From positions 97,294 through 161,293 of the forward strand of contig JADKGF010000015.1 of the NCBI GenBank assembly GCA_016717105.1: a DNA stretch of 64,000 nucleotides, given 5' to 3'. The stretch is from Saprospiraceae bacterium (GTDB lineage: Bacteria; Bacteroidota; Bacteroidia; Chitinophagales; Saprospiraceae). The notes beneath the pieces were generated by a model. The model was given only the letters and a program-made list of their open reading frames with translations. It had not been told where the DNA came from and searched no databases. Position 1 is the first letter of the stretch; every line of letters starts with the position of its first letter. The position numbers and the translations under genes were made by a program. Positions 32,328 through 40,620 of the stretch are shown piece after piece.

Positions 32328-32335
32328 TATCTTTG
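32328..32335 (+). promoter_or_regulatory. Promoter -7 element for riboswitch transcript
   Basis: TATCTTTG matches the Bacteroidota TAnnTTTG element. Transcription starting about 7 bases later would begin at about 32342, exactly at the first base of the riboswitch P1 helix. Confidence 0.65.
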
Positions 32336-32341
32336 CAATTC

Positions 32342-32436
32342 CTAAAATTGGGGTGCTTGAGTTCGCTCAGGCTGAGATCATACCCATCGAACCTGTTCAG
32401 GTAATGCTGAAAAGGGACCTTGTTGACGAATTTTAG
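32342..32436 (+). promoter_or_regulatory. TPP riboswitch (THI element)
   Basis: The conserved core is complete: GGGGTGC (32350-), CTGAGA (32372-32377), TACCC (32381-32385), GAACCTG (32389-32395) and GGTAATGC followed by GAAAAGGGA (32400-32416). The P1 helix is an 8-bp perfect pair, CTAAAATT (32342-32349) with AATTTTAG (32429-32436). It binds thiamin diphosphate. The receptor ATG is 41 bases beyond P1 and no terminator hairpin is obvious between them, so control may act on translation initiation. Confidence 0.95.
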
Positions 32437-32476
32437 TATCTCATTAGGAAATTTATTAATATATAAATTAATTTAA

Positions 32477-34923
32477 ATGAGATATTTAAATGTTTTACTT
32501 CTTATTCTATTTATTCCTATTTATGCAAATGCCCAATTTGTCATTGAAGGGCACGTTCGTAATGAAAAGGGTGAAAGTCTTTCGTTTACAACAGTATTTC
32601 TAGAAGAAACAAGCCTAGCTGCATCCACAGATGATAAAGGCAACTTTAATATTTCAAATGTTCACACGGTACGTACAAACTTAAGGCTACATTTATCGGA
32701 TATCGCTAGTATACAGAAACTAATATAGTTAGTGATTTGAACCTAGATAGTTGTACCAAAAGGGATAGATATATTTGTTGGATTGTATTGAAATTCAAGG
32801 AAATAGGTAGGAGATGCAGGCCCCCTTTATCAAACAGGATCCTGAATAAAAAGAATTAGCAAAAAAGAAAACCTTGGGCAAAGATGTTCCTGTGATTTTG
32901 CAATGGACGCCTCGATGGTGGTGAGAACAGACGCAGGTGGTGGCATTGGTTATACGGGCTTGAGATTATGATCAGATCAGACACAAATCAATGTAATTAT
33001 CAATGGAGTCCCACTAACGACGCTGAGTCCCAAAACGTTTTTGGTAGATTTGCCAGATATGATGTCTTCTGTAAATAATATCCAAATCCAGCGTGGAGTA
33101 GGCACTTCTACCAATGGCGCAGGTGCTTTTGGCGGAACAATGACATCAATACTGCTGATGTCAGGTAAATCCTTATATAGATTGCTTATCATTAGGATCA
33201 TTTAATACCAAGAAAATAGGTATCAATCTGGGTACTGGCCTCATAAATAACCGATATTGCTTGGATGCGAGATATAGCTTGATAAAATCTGATGGTTATG
33301 TGGATCGGGCTACATCTGACCTGAGTTCATATTTCTTTTCAGCAAGTAGAGTGACTGGAAAATCTTCATTAAGGCTCAATGTAATGAGTGGAAAGGAACG
33401 CACTTATCAATCATGGTATGGTGTTCCCGAAGCAAAAATAAATGATGATGGCGAGAAATTATTGACGCATTATTATAATAACCTGGGTAGCATTTATAAA
33501 AATAGTCAAGATTCGGTCAATCTTTTTTCGTCTGACAGAAGATACAATTATTATACTTATCCGGATCAAGTCGATAAATATAGACAGACACATATTCAGC
33601 TTATTCATGCACTTGCGCCTACAAATTATTTAAACCAAACTGACATTTTACTACACAAAAGGCAATGGTTACTACGAGGAATTTAAGGTGAATGATAAAT
33701 TTGAAAATTACAATCTTCCCGAAATTATTGACTCATCTGGTAGTGCAATTCGTCGGTCCGATATCGTGAGAAGAAGATGGCTAGACAATGATTTGTTAGG
33801 GCTGATGGGTGATGTAGAATATGCTTGGAAGCCAAATTTAACGCTTCAAGCAGGCTTTTCAGTCAATACTTACGCTGGTGACCATTTTGGGAATGTGATT
33901 CGATCTTCTGTGGTGCTACCTGACCTTGATAAAGAAAGAAGATACTATGATAACACGGGTCAAAAACAAGATGTTTCTATGTACAGCAGAGCCATCTTCG
34001 AATTGAATGATAATATGACCTTACATGGTGATGTACAATGGAGAAAAGTGCATTATCAGATACAAGGTAAAGACAATGATTTGCGTGATGTGGATGTTTC
34101 TGAATCGTATAATTTTATCAATCCGAAATTTGGTATTCATTACAAATGGAAGAAAAATCATGAGTCATTTTTGTCTTTTGCTGTGGCAAATAAAGAGCCT
34201 GGTCGCGGTGATTTTATGATTACGCGTACAGTAATCTTACTCACTTCATGAGCAATCTAAAAAATTGGAATTGGGTTATAAATATGCAAATAAAAGGCTA
34301 CAACTTGAATCAAATTTGTATTACATGTTGTACAAAAATCAATTGGTTTTGACGGGAGAGCTCAATGATGTAGGCGCATCTGTCAGGGTAAATGTACCGG
34401 AAAGTTATAGGGCTGGAATCGAACAAAGTATCGCTTTTCAAATGACAAAAAAATGGAGTCTTAATGCTAATGCAACATGGAGTTTAAATAAAATTAAAGC
34501 TTTTGATGAGGTAATAGCTGACTACACGATAGATTTCACTAAAGAAATTATTCACCACCAAAATACAGATATTCATTTTCACCAAACTGGATTGGCGCTT
34601 TACAATGTCAATATACACCACACAAGAATATCGAAGTTGGATGGTCCGTTAAGTTTGTCGGATCACAGTTTTTGGACAATACAAGCAACGCAGAAAGGTC
34701 ATTGCCAGCTTATAACTACCACAATTTCAGACTGATGTATAAAATAAAATCTAAGTACGTAAAAGACGCATCTTGTACGCTTTTGGTCAATAATGTGCTC
34801 AATCAATTGTATGCTTCTAATGGCTATACGTACAGTTATAAATATGAAAGTCTGATCACCGAAAACTTTTTGTATCCACAAGCAGGAAGAAACTGGCTTC
34901 TTGGATTAAAAATCGGATTATAA
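32477..34923 (+). CDS. TonB-dependent receptor under TPP riboswitch, probable thiamin-compound uptake (multiple frameshifts)
   Basis: The start MRYLNVLLLILFIPIYANAQ is a signal peptide, followed by a carboxypeptidase-regulatory-like domain (IEGHVRNEKGESLSFTTVFLEET). The plug segment (IQRGVGTSTNGAGAFGG near 33090-33140) and the barrel blocks at 33261-33686, 33688-34251, 34265-34735 and 34672-34923 lie in different frames, with the C-terminus YPQAGRNWLLGLKIGL. At least five frame changes are needed, more than in the other receptors; the 32730-33000 part is the least clear. Receptors behind THI elements in Bacteroidota are assigned to uptake of thiamin or its precursors, which is the basis of the call. 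Confidence 0.78.
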
Positions 34924-34928
34924 TGCCG

Positions 34929-35825
34929 TTATTTTGACATGATGTAAGCAAGACCTGCTTTTCCTTGCAAGCCTCCGGTGTGAATGTGCATGATCTTCGT
35001 GCCTTTTGGAAAATAATCATTGGCAATCAAACCCATGAGTCCATAGAGTGCCTTACCATTGTACACATGATCCAGAGGTACGCTGGTTTCTTTTTCGAAG
35101 TCAGTAATAAAATCTAACAAAGTTTGGTCCCATTTTGCATATCCGCCAAAGTGATAATCGGTATTTACAATTAGTTTATCTTCGTTTTTGTAACTGTTCA
35201 AAGCCTTGATTTCATGAATCAAGTGATCACTTTTTAGTGCAGAAAATGCGATGACCTTTGCCCGCAAACGATTAGAAGTCAATAGGCCCGCAGTGGTTCC
35301 ACCAGTTCCGCAAGCCAAAGTTATGTAATCAACAGCTTCGCACCGTGTTCCTTGCAATTCATCTATCAATTCTGAAACGCCTAGTAATGCAGCCTGATTT
35401 GTGCCACCTTCTGGTACAATAATCGGATTATTATATGTAGAAATTATTTTTGCAACTTCTGGGGCAATTTCTTTTAATCTATACTCGGAACGACTCATCG
35501 GAATCAATTCCATTCCTGCTGAAATACAGTATTTTAGCGTAGGATTTTCAATGTCTACTTCTCCTCTTACAAATCCAACACAAGCAAATTTCATGGCTTG
35601 ACAAGCTGCCGCTGTAGCATGCAAATGATTAGAAAATGCACCACCAAATGTGACAATGGTTGGACGATCATCAGGATTTAAATTGGAAAGATTATATTTG
35701 AGTTTTCTATGTTTATTGCCCGAAACTAATGGATGAATAAGATCGTCTCTTTTTATGTAAAGTTCGATTTCCTTTTGGGTTAGTAGCTGAGTTTCGATCC
35801 TTACAATTGGGCTATGCAAATTCAT
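34929..35825 (-). CDS. PLP-dependent ACC deaminase / D-cysteine desulfhydrase-like enzyme
   Basis: The 298-residue protein has fold-type II PLP motifs: IKRDDLIHPLVSGNKHRKLKYNL (PLP lysine in SGNKHRK), TFGGAFSNHLHATAAAC, VPEGGTNQAALLG and LACGTGGTTAGLL, the glycine loop that holds phosphate. The family includes 1-aminocyclopropane-1-carboxylate deaminase and D-cysteine desulfhydrase, and the motifs do not separate them; D-cysteine desulfhydrase is the usual activity outside plant-associated bacteria. It converges with the thiamin receptor (5-bp gap) and is followed 15 bp upstream by the sensor kinase gene on the same strand. Confidence 0.88.
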   Translation of the reverse strand: MNLHSPIVRIETQLLTQKEIELYIKRDDLIHPLVSGNKHRKLKYNLSNLNPDDRPTIVTFGGAFSNHLHATAAACQAMKFACVGFVRGEVDIENPTLKYCISAGMELIPMSRSEYRLKEIAPEVAKIISTYNNPIIVPEGGTNQAALLGVSELIDELQGTRCEAVDYITLACGTGGTTAGLLTSNRLRAKVIAFSALKSDHLIHEIKALNSYKNEDKLIVNTDYHFGGYAKWDQTLLDFITDFEKETSVPLDHVYNGKALYGLMGLIANDYFPKGTKIMHIHTGGLQGKAGLAYIMSK

Positions 35826-35840
35826 ATCGTTGATTATTTG

Positions 35841-37628
35841 CTATTGGTACTTTATACGAATCATAACGGCCATACCCATTGCATTTTCGCTTTCTATGGA
35901 GATCGATCCGTGCATATAATTTACCCTTGAGCGTATATTTTCCAAACCCATACCTTTTCGTTTCAGATTTGATTGATCAAAACCAATTCCATCATCTTCA
36001 TACTGTATGACCAATTCATCTTCTTCTGTATTTATCTGGATAAGTATTTCTGTTGCTTGTGCGTGTTTTAGACTATTTGTCAGCAGCTCTTGGACGATAC
36101 GATATACCGACAGTGAAATCATCTTATCGATTTTGTCTGGCATTTCGTAATATTGGAAATCAATATCTGGATAGTTTTCTGCTTCAAATCGGTTTATCAA
36201 GTCTTTAATAGCAGGCACAAGACCTAAATTTTGTAATGATCCGGGCTGCAAATCCCTAGAAATTGTTCTCACTTCATCTACCGCTGTATCTAAAGTTGAT
36301 AAGCTTGATTGTATTCTTTTTGATGTTGCAATTTCAGAATTTTTAGAACTCACGTGGTCAAAATGCAATTTTATGGTGCTCAATAATCCACCTAAACTAT
36401 CATGTAAGTCTTTGGCGATTCTTTCTCTTTCGGTTTCTTGACCTTCGATGACGGATCGCATACTATTCATTTTCATATTATCTTCCAGCTCACGTATTTT
36501 TTGCTGATTGATTTCTTCTTTCTGTTCTGTTATTATCTTGGTAGTACTAATTCTTTGGTCATAAAATTTGATAATAAAATATAACGACAAGAGGACAATG
36601 AAAAGCCCAAATGCTAAGATATATAGCGTCCTTCTTTGTGCATTGTTTTTTGAAATCTCATATTCTTTTTCTATTTTTAATAGTTCGATGCTGGTTTGTT
36701 TTTCCTTTGTACCATATTTCAATGCCAAGTTTGTAAATGATGCTAATCGATTTTTATTAAGGATGCTGTCATTGAGAATGGTATAATCTCGAAGGAAATT
36801 ATATGCTTTATGTGGATTGCCCGAAAGCGAATACACATCTGCTAGTTCTTTATTGATAGACTTTCTCAATTCGCTGAAAGGTTGAAACGGCAAGATATCT
36901 CTCGCTTTATTTAAATATTTCAAAGGATTTGGGATAGTCTCTTTTTAGCTTATTGATATATCCGATGTGATAAAGGCTTTTGTAGCTATCTCTCGGTCAT
37001 CAAGGATGGTACTGATGTCAAATACTCGATAAGCGGTGACTAGGGCACTATCCAATTCCAAGTTTACCTCATAGGATTGTATTTTGTCAAATAAGATTAA
37101 AATTTGAAGGCTAGTATCTTTCAAAATATGATTAACATCCAATGCTTTTTTGAGATATTCGATAGAGCTATCGTGGTCACCTTGGGCTTTGAAGGTTTGG
37201 TTCAAATCAAAATAGACCTTAGCCAGTTTTTTAAGCTTATTTTTTTGCTGATAGATTTGAGCAAGAGTCAGCAAGATCTGAATGGATTCGTTGTATAATC
37301 CAGCATCTTTATAGCGCCGTGCTATAGACTGATTGGTCTCGCTGATACCTATACTATCTTTAGTGGCTTTGAAATGGTCGAGAGCCCAGTTGTAATACTT
37401 TAGTGATTTTTCATATTCCGCAAATAAATCACCTTCGTAGTCACCTAGTTTGAGATATACTTCGGCCATCGTCTTATTATCGTTATTATTTCTTGCGAGT
37501 TCTAGGAGTTTATTTAGTTCCTGATAGGAATAAACAGAATCTCTGCTATATTGTGAAAATATAGGAGATGAAATAAAAAAGATAAAAAACAATATGATGG
37601 TAAATGTACCAAGATACCAGAGATTCAA
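35841..37628 (-). CDS. TPR-containing sensor histidine kinase, NarX/LytS-like HisKA_3 type (two compensating frameshifts)
   Basis: The frame begins with a TTG at 37628 (no ATG in the open frame) and a hydrophobic leader ending PIFSQ. Tetratricopeptide-type helices occupy about residues 35-330, followed by one transmembrane helix (TLYILAFGLFIVLLSLYFII), a coiled coil, the dimerisation/phosphoacceptor motif ERIAKDLHDSLGGLLS (phospho-His) and an ATPase domain (QELLTNSLKHAQATEI, YEDDGIGFD, GMGLENIRSR). An in-frame stop at 36945-36947 interrupts it, but reading one frame over between about 36955 and 36925 gives YINKLKRDYPKSFEIFK, which rejoins the TPR region, so two opposite one-base indels are likely. 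The response regulator at 38390 is the probable partner. Confidence 0.85.
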
Positions 37629-37710
37629 ATGTGCAAATTTAGTGTTAAATTCGGGAAATCACTATCTTAGCCAACTTGTATTTTAAACATAAGCAGTTAG
37701 TTATATGTAA

Positions 37711-37745
37711 AGAAAAGCTCCCAACTTTTGAGAGCTTTTCTTTTA
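37711..37745. terminator. Bidirectional terminator-like hairpin
   Basis: GAAAAGCTC (37712-37720) pairs with GAGCTTTTC (37732-37740) over an 11-base loop, with T-rich tails on both strands. No protein gene ends next to it, so it may end a noncoding transcript or insulate the kinase gene. Confidence 0.75.
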
Positions 37746-37835
37746 ATCTAACAGTCAAATCCCAATGAGTATTTACTTCTTTATAATGTAGGCTTAATGC
37801 CCGTTTTAATTGCTAATTTTTGGTGACCAATATTT

Positions 37836-37912
37836 GAGTTGGGCTGGATTTTTGGGGTATAACTTTATCAAAGGAACACAAAAAAATCTACAAAAATCCA
37901 AAAACCCAACTC
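37836..37912. other. Long two-stem hairpin, candidate structured RNA
   Basis: GAGTTGGG (37836-37843) pairs with CCCAACTC (37905-37912), and directly inside it GGATTTTT (37846-37853) pairs with AAAAATCC (37892-37899). The two 8-bp stems are separated by a 2-base bulge on one side and 5 bases on the other. Nothing in the flanking genes explains it. Confidence 0.5.
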
Positions 37913-37998
37913 GCCTATTGCTCATTCCGTAAACCTAAAAAAAGAGAAAATTTATCAGTGACCTATTCTTTAACACATCACACTATATTTTTTTAGAA

Positions 37999-38038
37999 GA
38001 AGTGTGTTCTCATTTCATATGACATGATTACACACTTC
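37999..38038. other. Inverted repeat GAAGTGTG / CACACTTC
   Basis: Perfect 8-bp arms at 37999-38006 and 38031-38038, separated by 24 bases that contain a smaller dyad. No T tract follows, so it is not a classical terminator. Confidence 0.4.
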
Positions 38039-38300
38039 CTGACCAAGACTTCATTTTTCAACAAATACTATCATTATATATTTGTTTTGATTTTTTGAGA
38101 AGTTGAGATTTTGGGCATCAGATCCAAGCTTAATCTTTTGACAAAAAAAGCCAAAACACTGACATCCAAAATCTCCTTCTTCATCTTTTATTTCTTTATT
38201 AAATCCCCGATTTGAATCAGGATATTTTATCAACTTTTGATATTACAAAGGTGCGATGATCTGCTCGGGTAAACATCATTGGAAACACCGATTTTTATTT

Positions 38301-38346
38301 TTCGGGGTAAACCCGAAGTTTTATAGGTAAAAACACAGTAACTTTG
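38301..38346 (+). promoter_or_regulatory. Promoter region of the response regulator with inverted repeat
   Basis: TAACTTTG at 38339-38346 fits the TAnnTTTG -7 element, 44 bp before the ATG. Upstream lies the inverted repeat TTCGGG (38301-38306) / CCCGAA (38312-38317) around where the -33 region would start. Between promoter and gene there are two similar direct repeats, AAACGTTTAAT near 38354 and AAACCGTTTAAT near 38370. Confidence 0.5.
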
Positions 38347-38389
38347 TATTCTGAAACGTTTAATAATCAAACCGTTTAATATATCAATT

Positions 38390-39034
38390 ATGATAAATAT
38401 ATTGATTGCTGATGATCACACAATGTTTGTAGATGGAATGGAATCCATCCTGAAGACCGGAGCTGATCTATTTGTGTCCGGACGAAGCTACGATGGTCCG
38501 TCTGTTATTGTTTTCCTGAAAAGTCACAAGGTAGATCTCGTCTTGCTGGATGTCAATCTACCTGGTATGAGCGGTATTGAAGTTTGTAAAGAAATCAATG
38601 CAAGTTTTCCTGACGTCAAGGTATTAGCTATCTCTATGTTTAACGAAGAGAGTTTTGTATCTGAGATTTTAAATCACGGTGCCAAAGGTTATATTCTTAA
38701 AAATACGGGAAGAGAAGAATTACTCAAAGCCATTAGGACAGTTGCCGGTGGTGAGTCTTACTTTTCGAAGGATGTCACAGAGACCATCATGAAAGGTCTG
38801 ATGAACCAACGCAAGGCTTCTGCCAAAAGTGCAGCTTTTCCCCAAAACTTTCAAGGCGCGAAAGAAGTGTTGAAACTTATTGCTCAGGAATTTACAACCC
38901 AAGAAATTGCAGACAATTTATATATAAGCCTCAAAACCGTCGAATCTCATCGTAGCAGCCTTCTATCTAAGTTGAATGCTAGAAATAGTGTAGGCTTGGT
39001 ACGAATTGCTATGGAGAATCACCTGCTTGAGTAA
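38390..39034 (+). CDS. NarL/FixJ-type response regulator
   Basis: The 214-residue protein has a receiver domain (ILIADDH; phospho-acceptor Asp54 in LLDVNLPG; Lys104 in GYILKN) and a LuxR-type helix-turn-helix (VLKLIAQEFTTQEIADNLYISLKTVESHRSSLLSKL). It is a DNA-binding regulator normally controlled by a HisKA_3 kinase, and the divergent kinase at 35841-37628 is of that type. Targets are unknown. Confidence 0.93.
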   Translation: MINILIADDHTMFVDGMESILKTGADLFVSGRSYDGPSVIVFLKSHKVDLVLLDVNLPGMSGIEVCKEINASFPDVKVLAISMFNEESFVSEILNHGAKGYILKNTGREELLKAIRTVAGGESYFSKDVTETIMKGLMNQRKASAKSAAFPQNFQGAKEVLKLIAQEFTTQEIADNLYISLKTVESHRSSLLSKLNARNSVGLVRIAMENHLLE

Positions 39035-39069
39035 CTTTCTATCTTCTTACTATCGCTGATAGGAAAATA

Positions 39070-40278
39070 TTATATGCCGTTATCTGAAGTATTTTCATCT
39101 TCCACATATAATACAAGACCTTTTAAGTAATGTCCTTCAGGGTGAAAGAGATTGATAGGATGATCAGGGCCTTGGCTTAATGAATGCAAAACGCGGATTT
39201 TTTTTCCTGCTTCTATTCCGGCTGCTACTATGGTATCATAAAACAATTGAGTATTTACTACTTGAGAACAAGAAAATGTAAATAACAATCCACCATTCGA
39301 CACTTTTTGTAAAGCAAGAGCATTAAGGCGTTTATAAGCCTGCACTGCATTATGTCTTTTATGATGACTTTTGGCAAATGCTGGAGGATCCACGATCACA
39401 ACATCATATGCGGGAAGTGTTTTGTCCGTAAGATAATGCATGACATTGGCACAATGTGACGTATGCCTATCTGCAAAATTATTGAGGAGTACATTTTCAT
39501 CCATTAGGTCCACAGCTTTTTGAGAAATATCAACTGAAACAACCTGTGATGCGCCACCGGCCAAAGCATAAAGTGAGAATCCACCTGTATAACAAAAGCA
39601 ATTTAGTACTTTCTTGTTTTTTGCATACATAGATACTAAGTTTCGATTTTCACGTTGATCGAGAAAGAAACCAGTCTTCTGTCCAGTGACAACATTTATT
39701 TTGAATTGTATATCATATTCCTTCACGACAGTCTCTTCACTATTGCCCATGATAAATTTATCGGATTCTGAGATTGAAGTTTGATCTGGCATGGTATCCT
39801 TAGATCGCATATATATCGTATCTACGTCATTAGGAAAATTATGTTTTAATGCATTGGCAATATGACTTGCATCTTTTAGTACACCAAGGGTATGACATTG
39901 GATTACTGCTATATTATTATATATATCTATGATCAGTCCTGGGACACCATCTCCTTCACCATGAATCAATCGGTACGTATTGGTGGCGATGAAAGGCAAA
40001 CCCAAGGCTTGTCGGTATTTTTTTGCATTGGCTATTTTTTCATTCCAGAAAGCCTCATTAATTTCTACATGCTCAAATGTTATCATCCTTATGGCAATAG
40101 ATCCACCACTTTGATAATGTCCACGTCCAAGATAACTTTTATCCGCTGCACATACTTCTACTACGTCGCCATCTTTAAGACCTTTTGGTAATGAATGGAT
40201 GGCTCCTGAAAAAACCCATGGATGTTTCCTCATTAGCGAAACTTCCTTTCCTTTTAATTGGACAACAAAATATTGCAT
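39070..40278 (-). CDS. rlmI: Class I rRNA (cytosine-C5) methyltransferase, RlmI family
   Basis: I chose the ATG at 40278 (MQYFVVQLKGKEVSLMRKHP), which fits the family N-terminus; the frame extends to 40335 but begins with an unrelated AT-rich stretch. A PUA-like domain (residues 1-75) is followed by a SAM-dependent Rossmann domain with TGQKTGFFLDQRENR, VLNCFCYTGGFSLYA, VVSVDISQKAV, VIVDPPAFAKS and TFSCSQ containing the catalytic Cys. RlmI methylates C1962 of 23S rRNA in E. coli. Confidence 0.88.
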   Translation of the reverse strand: MQYFVVQLKGKEVSLMRKHPWVFSGAIHSLPKGLKDGDVVEVCAADKSYLGRGHYQSGGSIAIRMITFEHVEINEAFWNEKIANAKKYRQALGLPFIATNTYRLIHGEGDGVPGLIIDIYNNIAVIQCHTLGVLKDASHIANALKHNFPNDVDTIYMRSKDTMPDQTSISESDKFIMGNSEETVVKEYDIQFKINVVTGQKTGFFLDQRENRNLVSMYAKNKKVLNCFCYTGGFSLYALAGGASQVVSVDISQKAVDLMDENVLLNNFADRHTSHCANVMHYLTDKTLPAYDVVIVDPPAFAKSHHKRHNAVQAYKRLNALALQKVSNGGLLFTFSCSQVVNTQLFYDTIVAAGIEAGKKIRVLHSLSQGPDHPINLFHPEGHYLKGLVLYVEDENTSDNGI

Positions 40279-40297
40279 ACTTAAATTTAATATTTTG

Positions 40298-40305
40298 CAA
40301 AAGTA
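40298..40305 (-). promoter_or_regulatory. Promoter -7 element for rlmI-like gene
   Basis: The minus strand reads TACTTTTG here, matching TAnnTTTG, 20 bp upstream of the ATG at 40278. This supports the chosen start. Confidence 0.5.
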
Positions 40306-40335
40306 ATATATAATTATAGTCATAAGGTATATCAA

Positions 40336-40620
40336 TCTCTGAGAATAACATATTAAAAAAAATTTAATTTTTTATTTAAAATTAACACTACATATTATTA
40401 ATTATTTATATATTTGCCCCATCGTGTGGATATACATCACTTATTTTAGTAATTTATATACACATGTCCCGCAATAAAACAGTAATAATTTTTGGAGATT
40501 TTTCTTTGCGTTTCGGTCATGCAAAAGATTAAATTTCTCAACCAAAAGATCAGCAATGCCACAAAACTGGTATTGAGCGATTATTTTAATTATTAGGATT
40601 TTTCAAACTAAGGTCAAAAA
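40336..40620. other. Leader region of giant surface-protein gene
   Basis: This holds a -7 element TATATTTG at 40409-40416 pointing toward 40621, implying an untranslated leader of about 200 bases. I see no gene or clear RNA motif in it. Confidence 0.45.

Larger units (their letters stand above)
31938..32341. other. Intergenic region between rhamnoside island and thiamin receptor
   Basis: About 400 bp without a plausible gene. It contains a terminator (31985-32022), a perfect 14-bp palindrome TACTTTTAAAAGTA (32234-32247) of unknown role, and a promoter -7 element (32328-32335) for the riboswitch transcript. Confidence 0.75.
37629..38389. other. Hairpin-rich noncoding region between sensor kinase and response regulator
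   Basis: About 760 bp with no convincing gene; a 60-residue minus-strand frame at 38051-38233 looks random. It carries a bidirectional terminator (37711-37745), a large two-stem hairpin (37836-37912), a long-loop hairpin (37999-38038), a short inverted repeat (38301-38317) and a promoter for the regulator. A small RNA is possible. Confidence 0.7.

Noticed and set aside
38051..38233. 60-codon minus-strand open frame between kinase and regulator
   Set aside because: No recognisable motifs, no promoter or start context, and it lies in hairpin-rich noncoding sequence.
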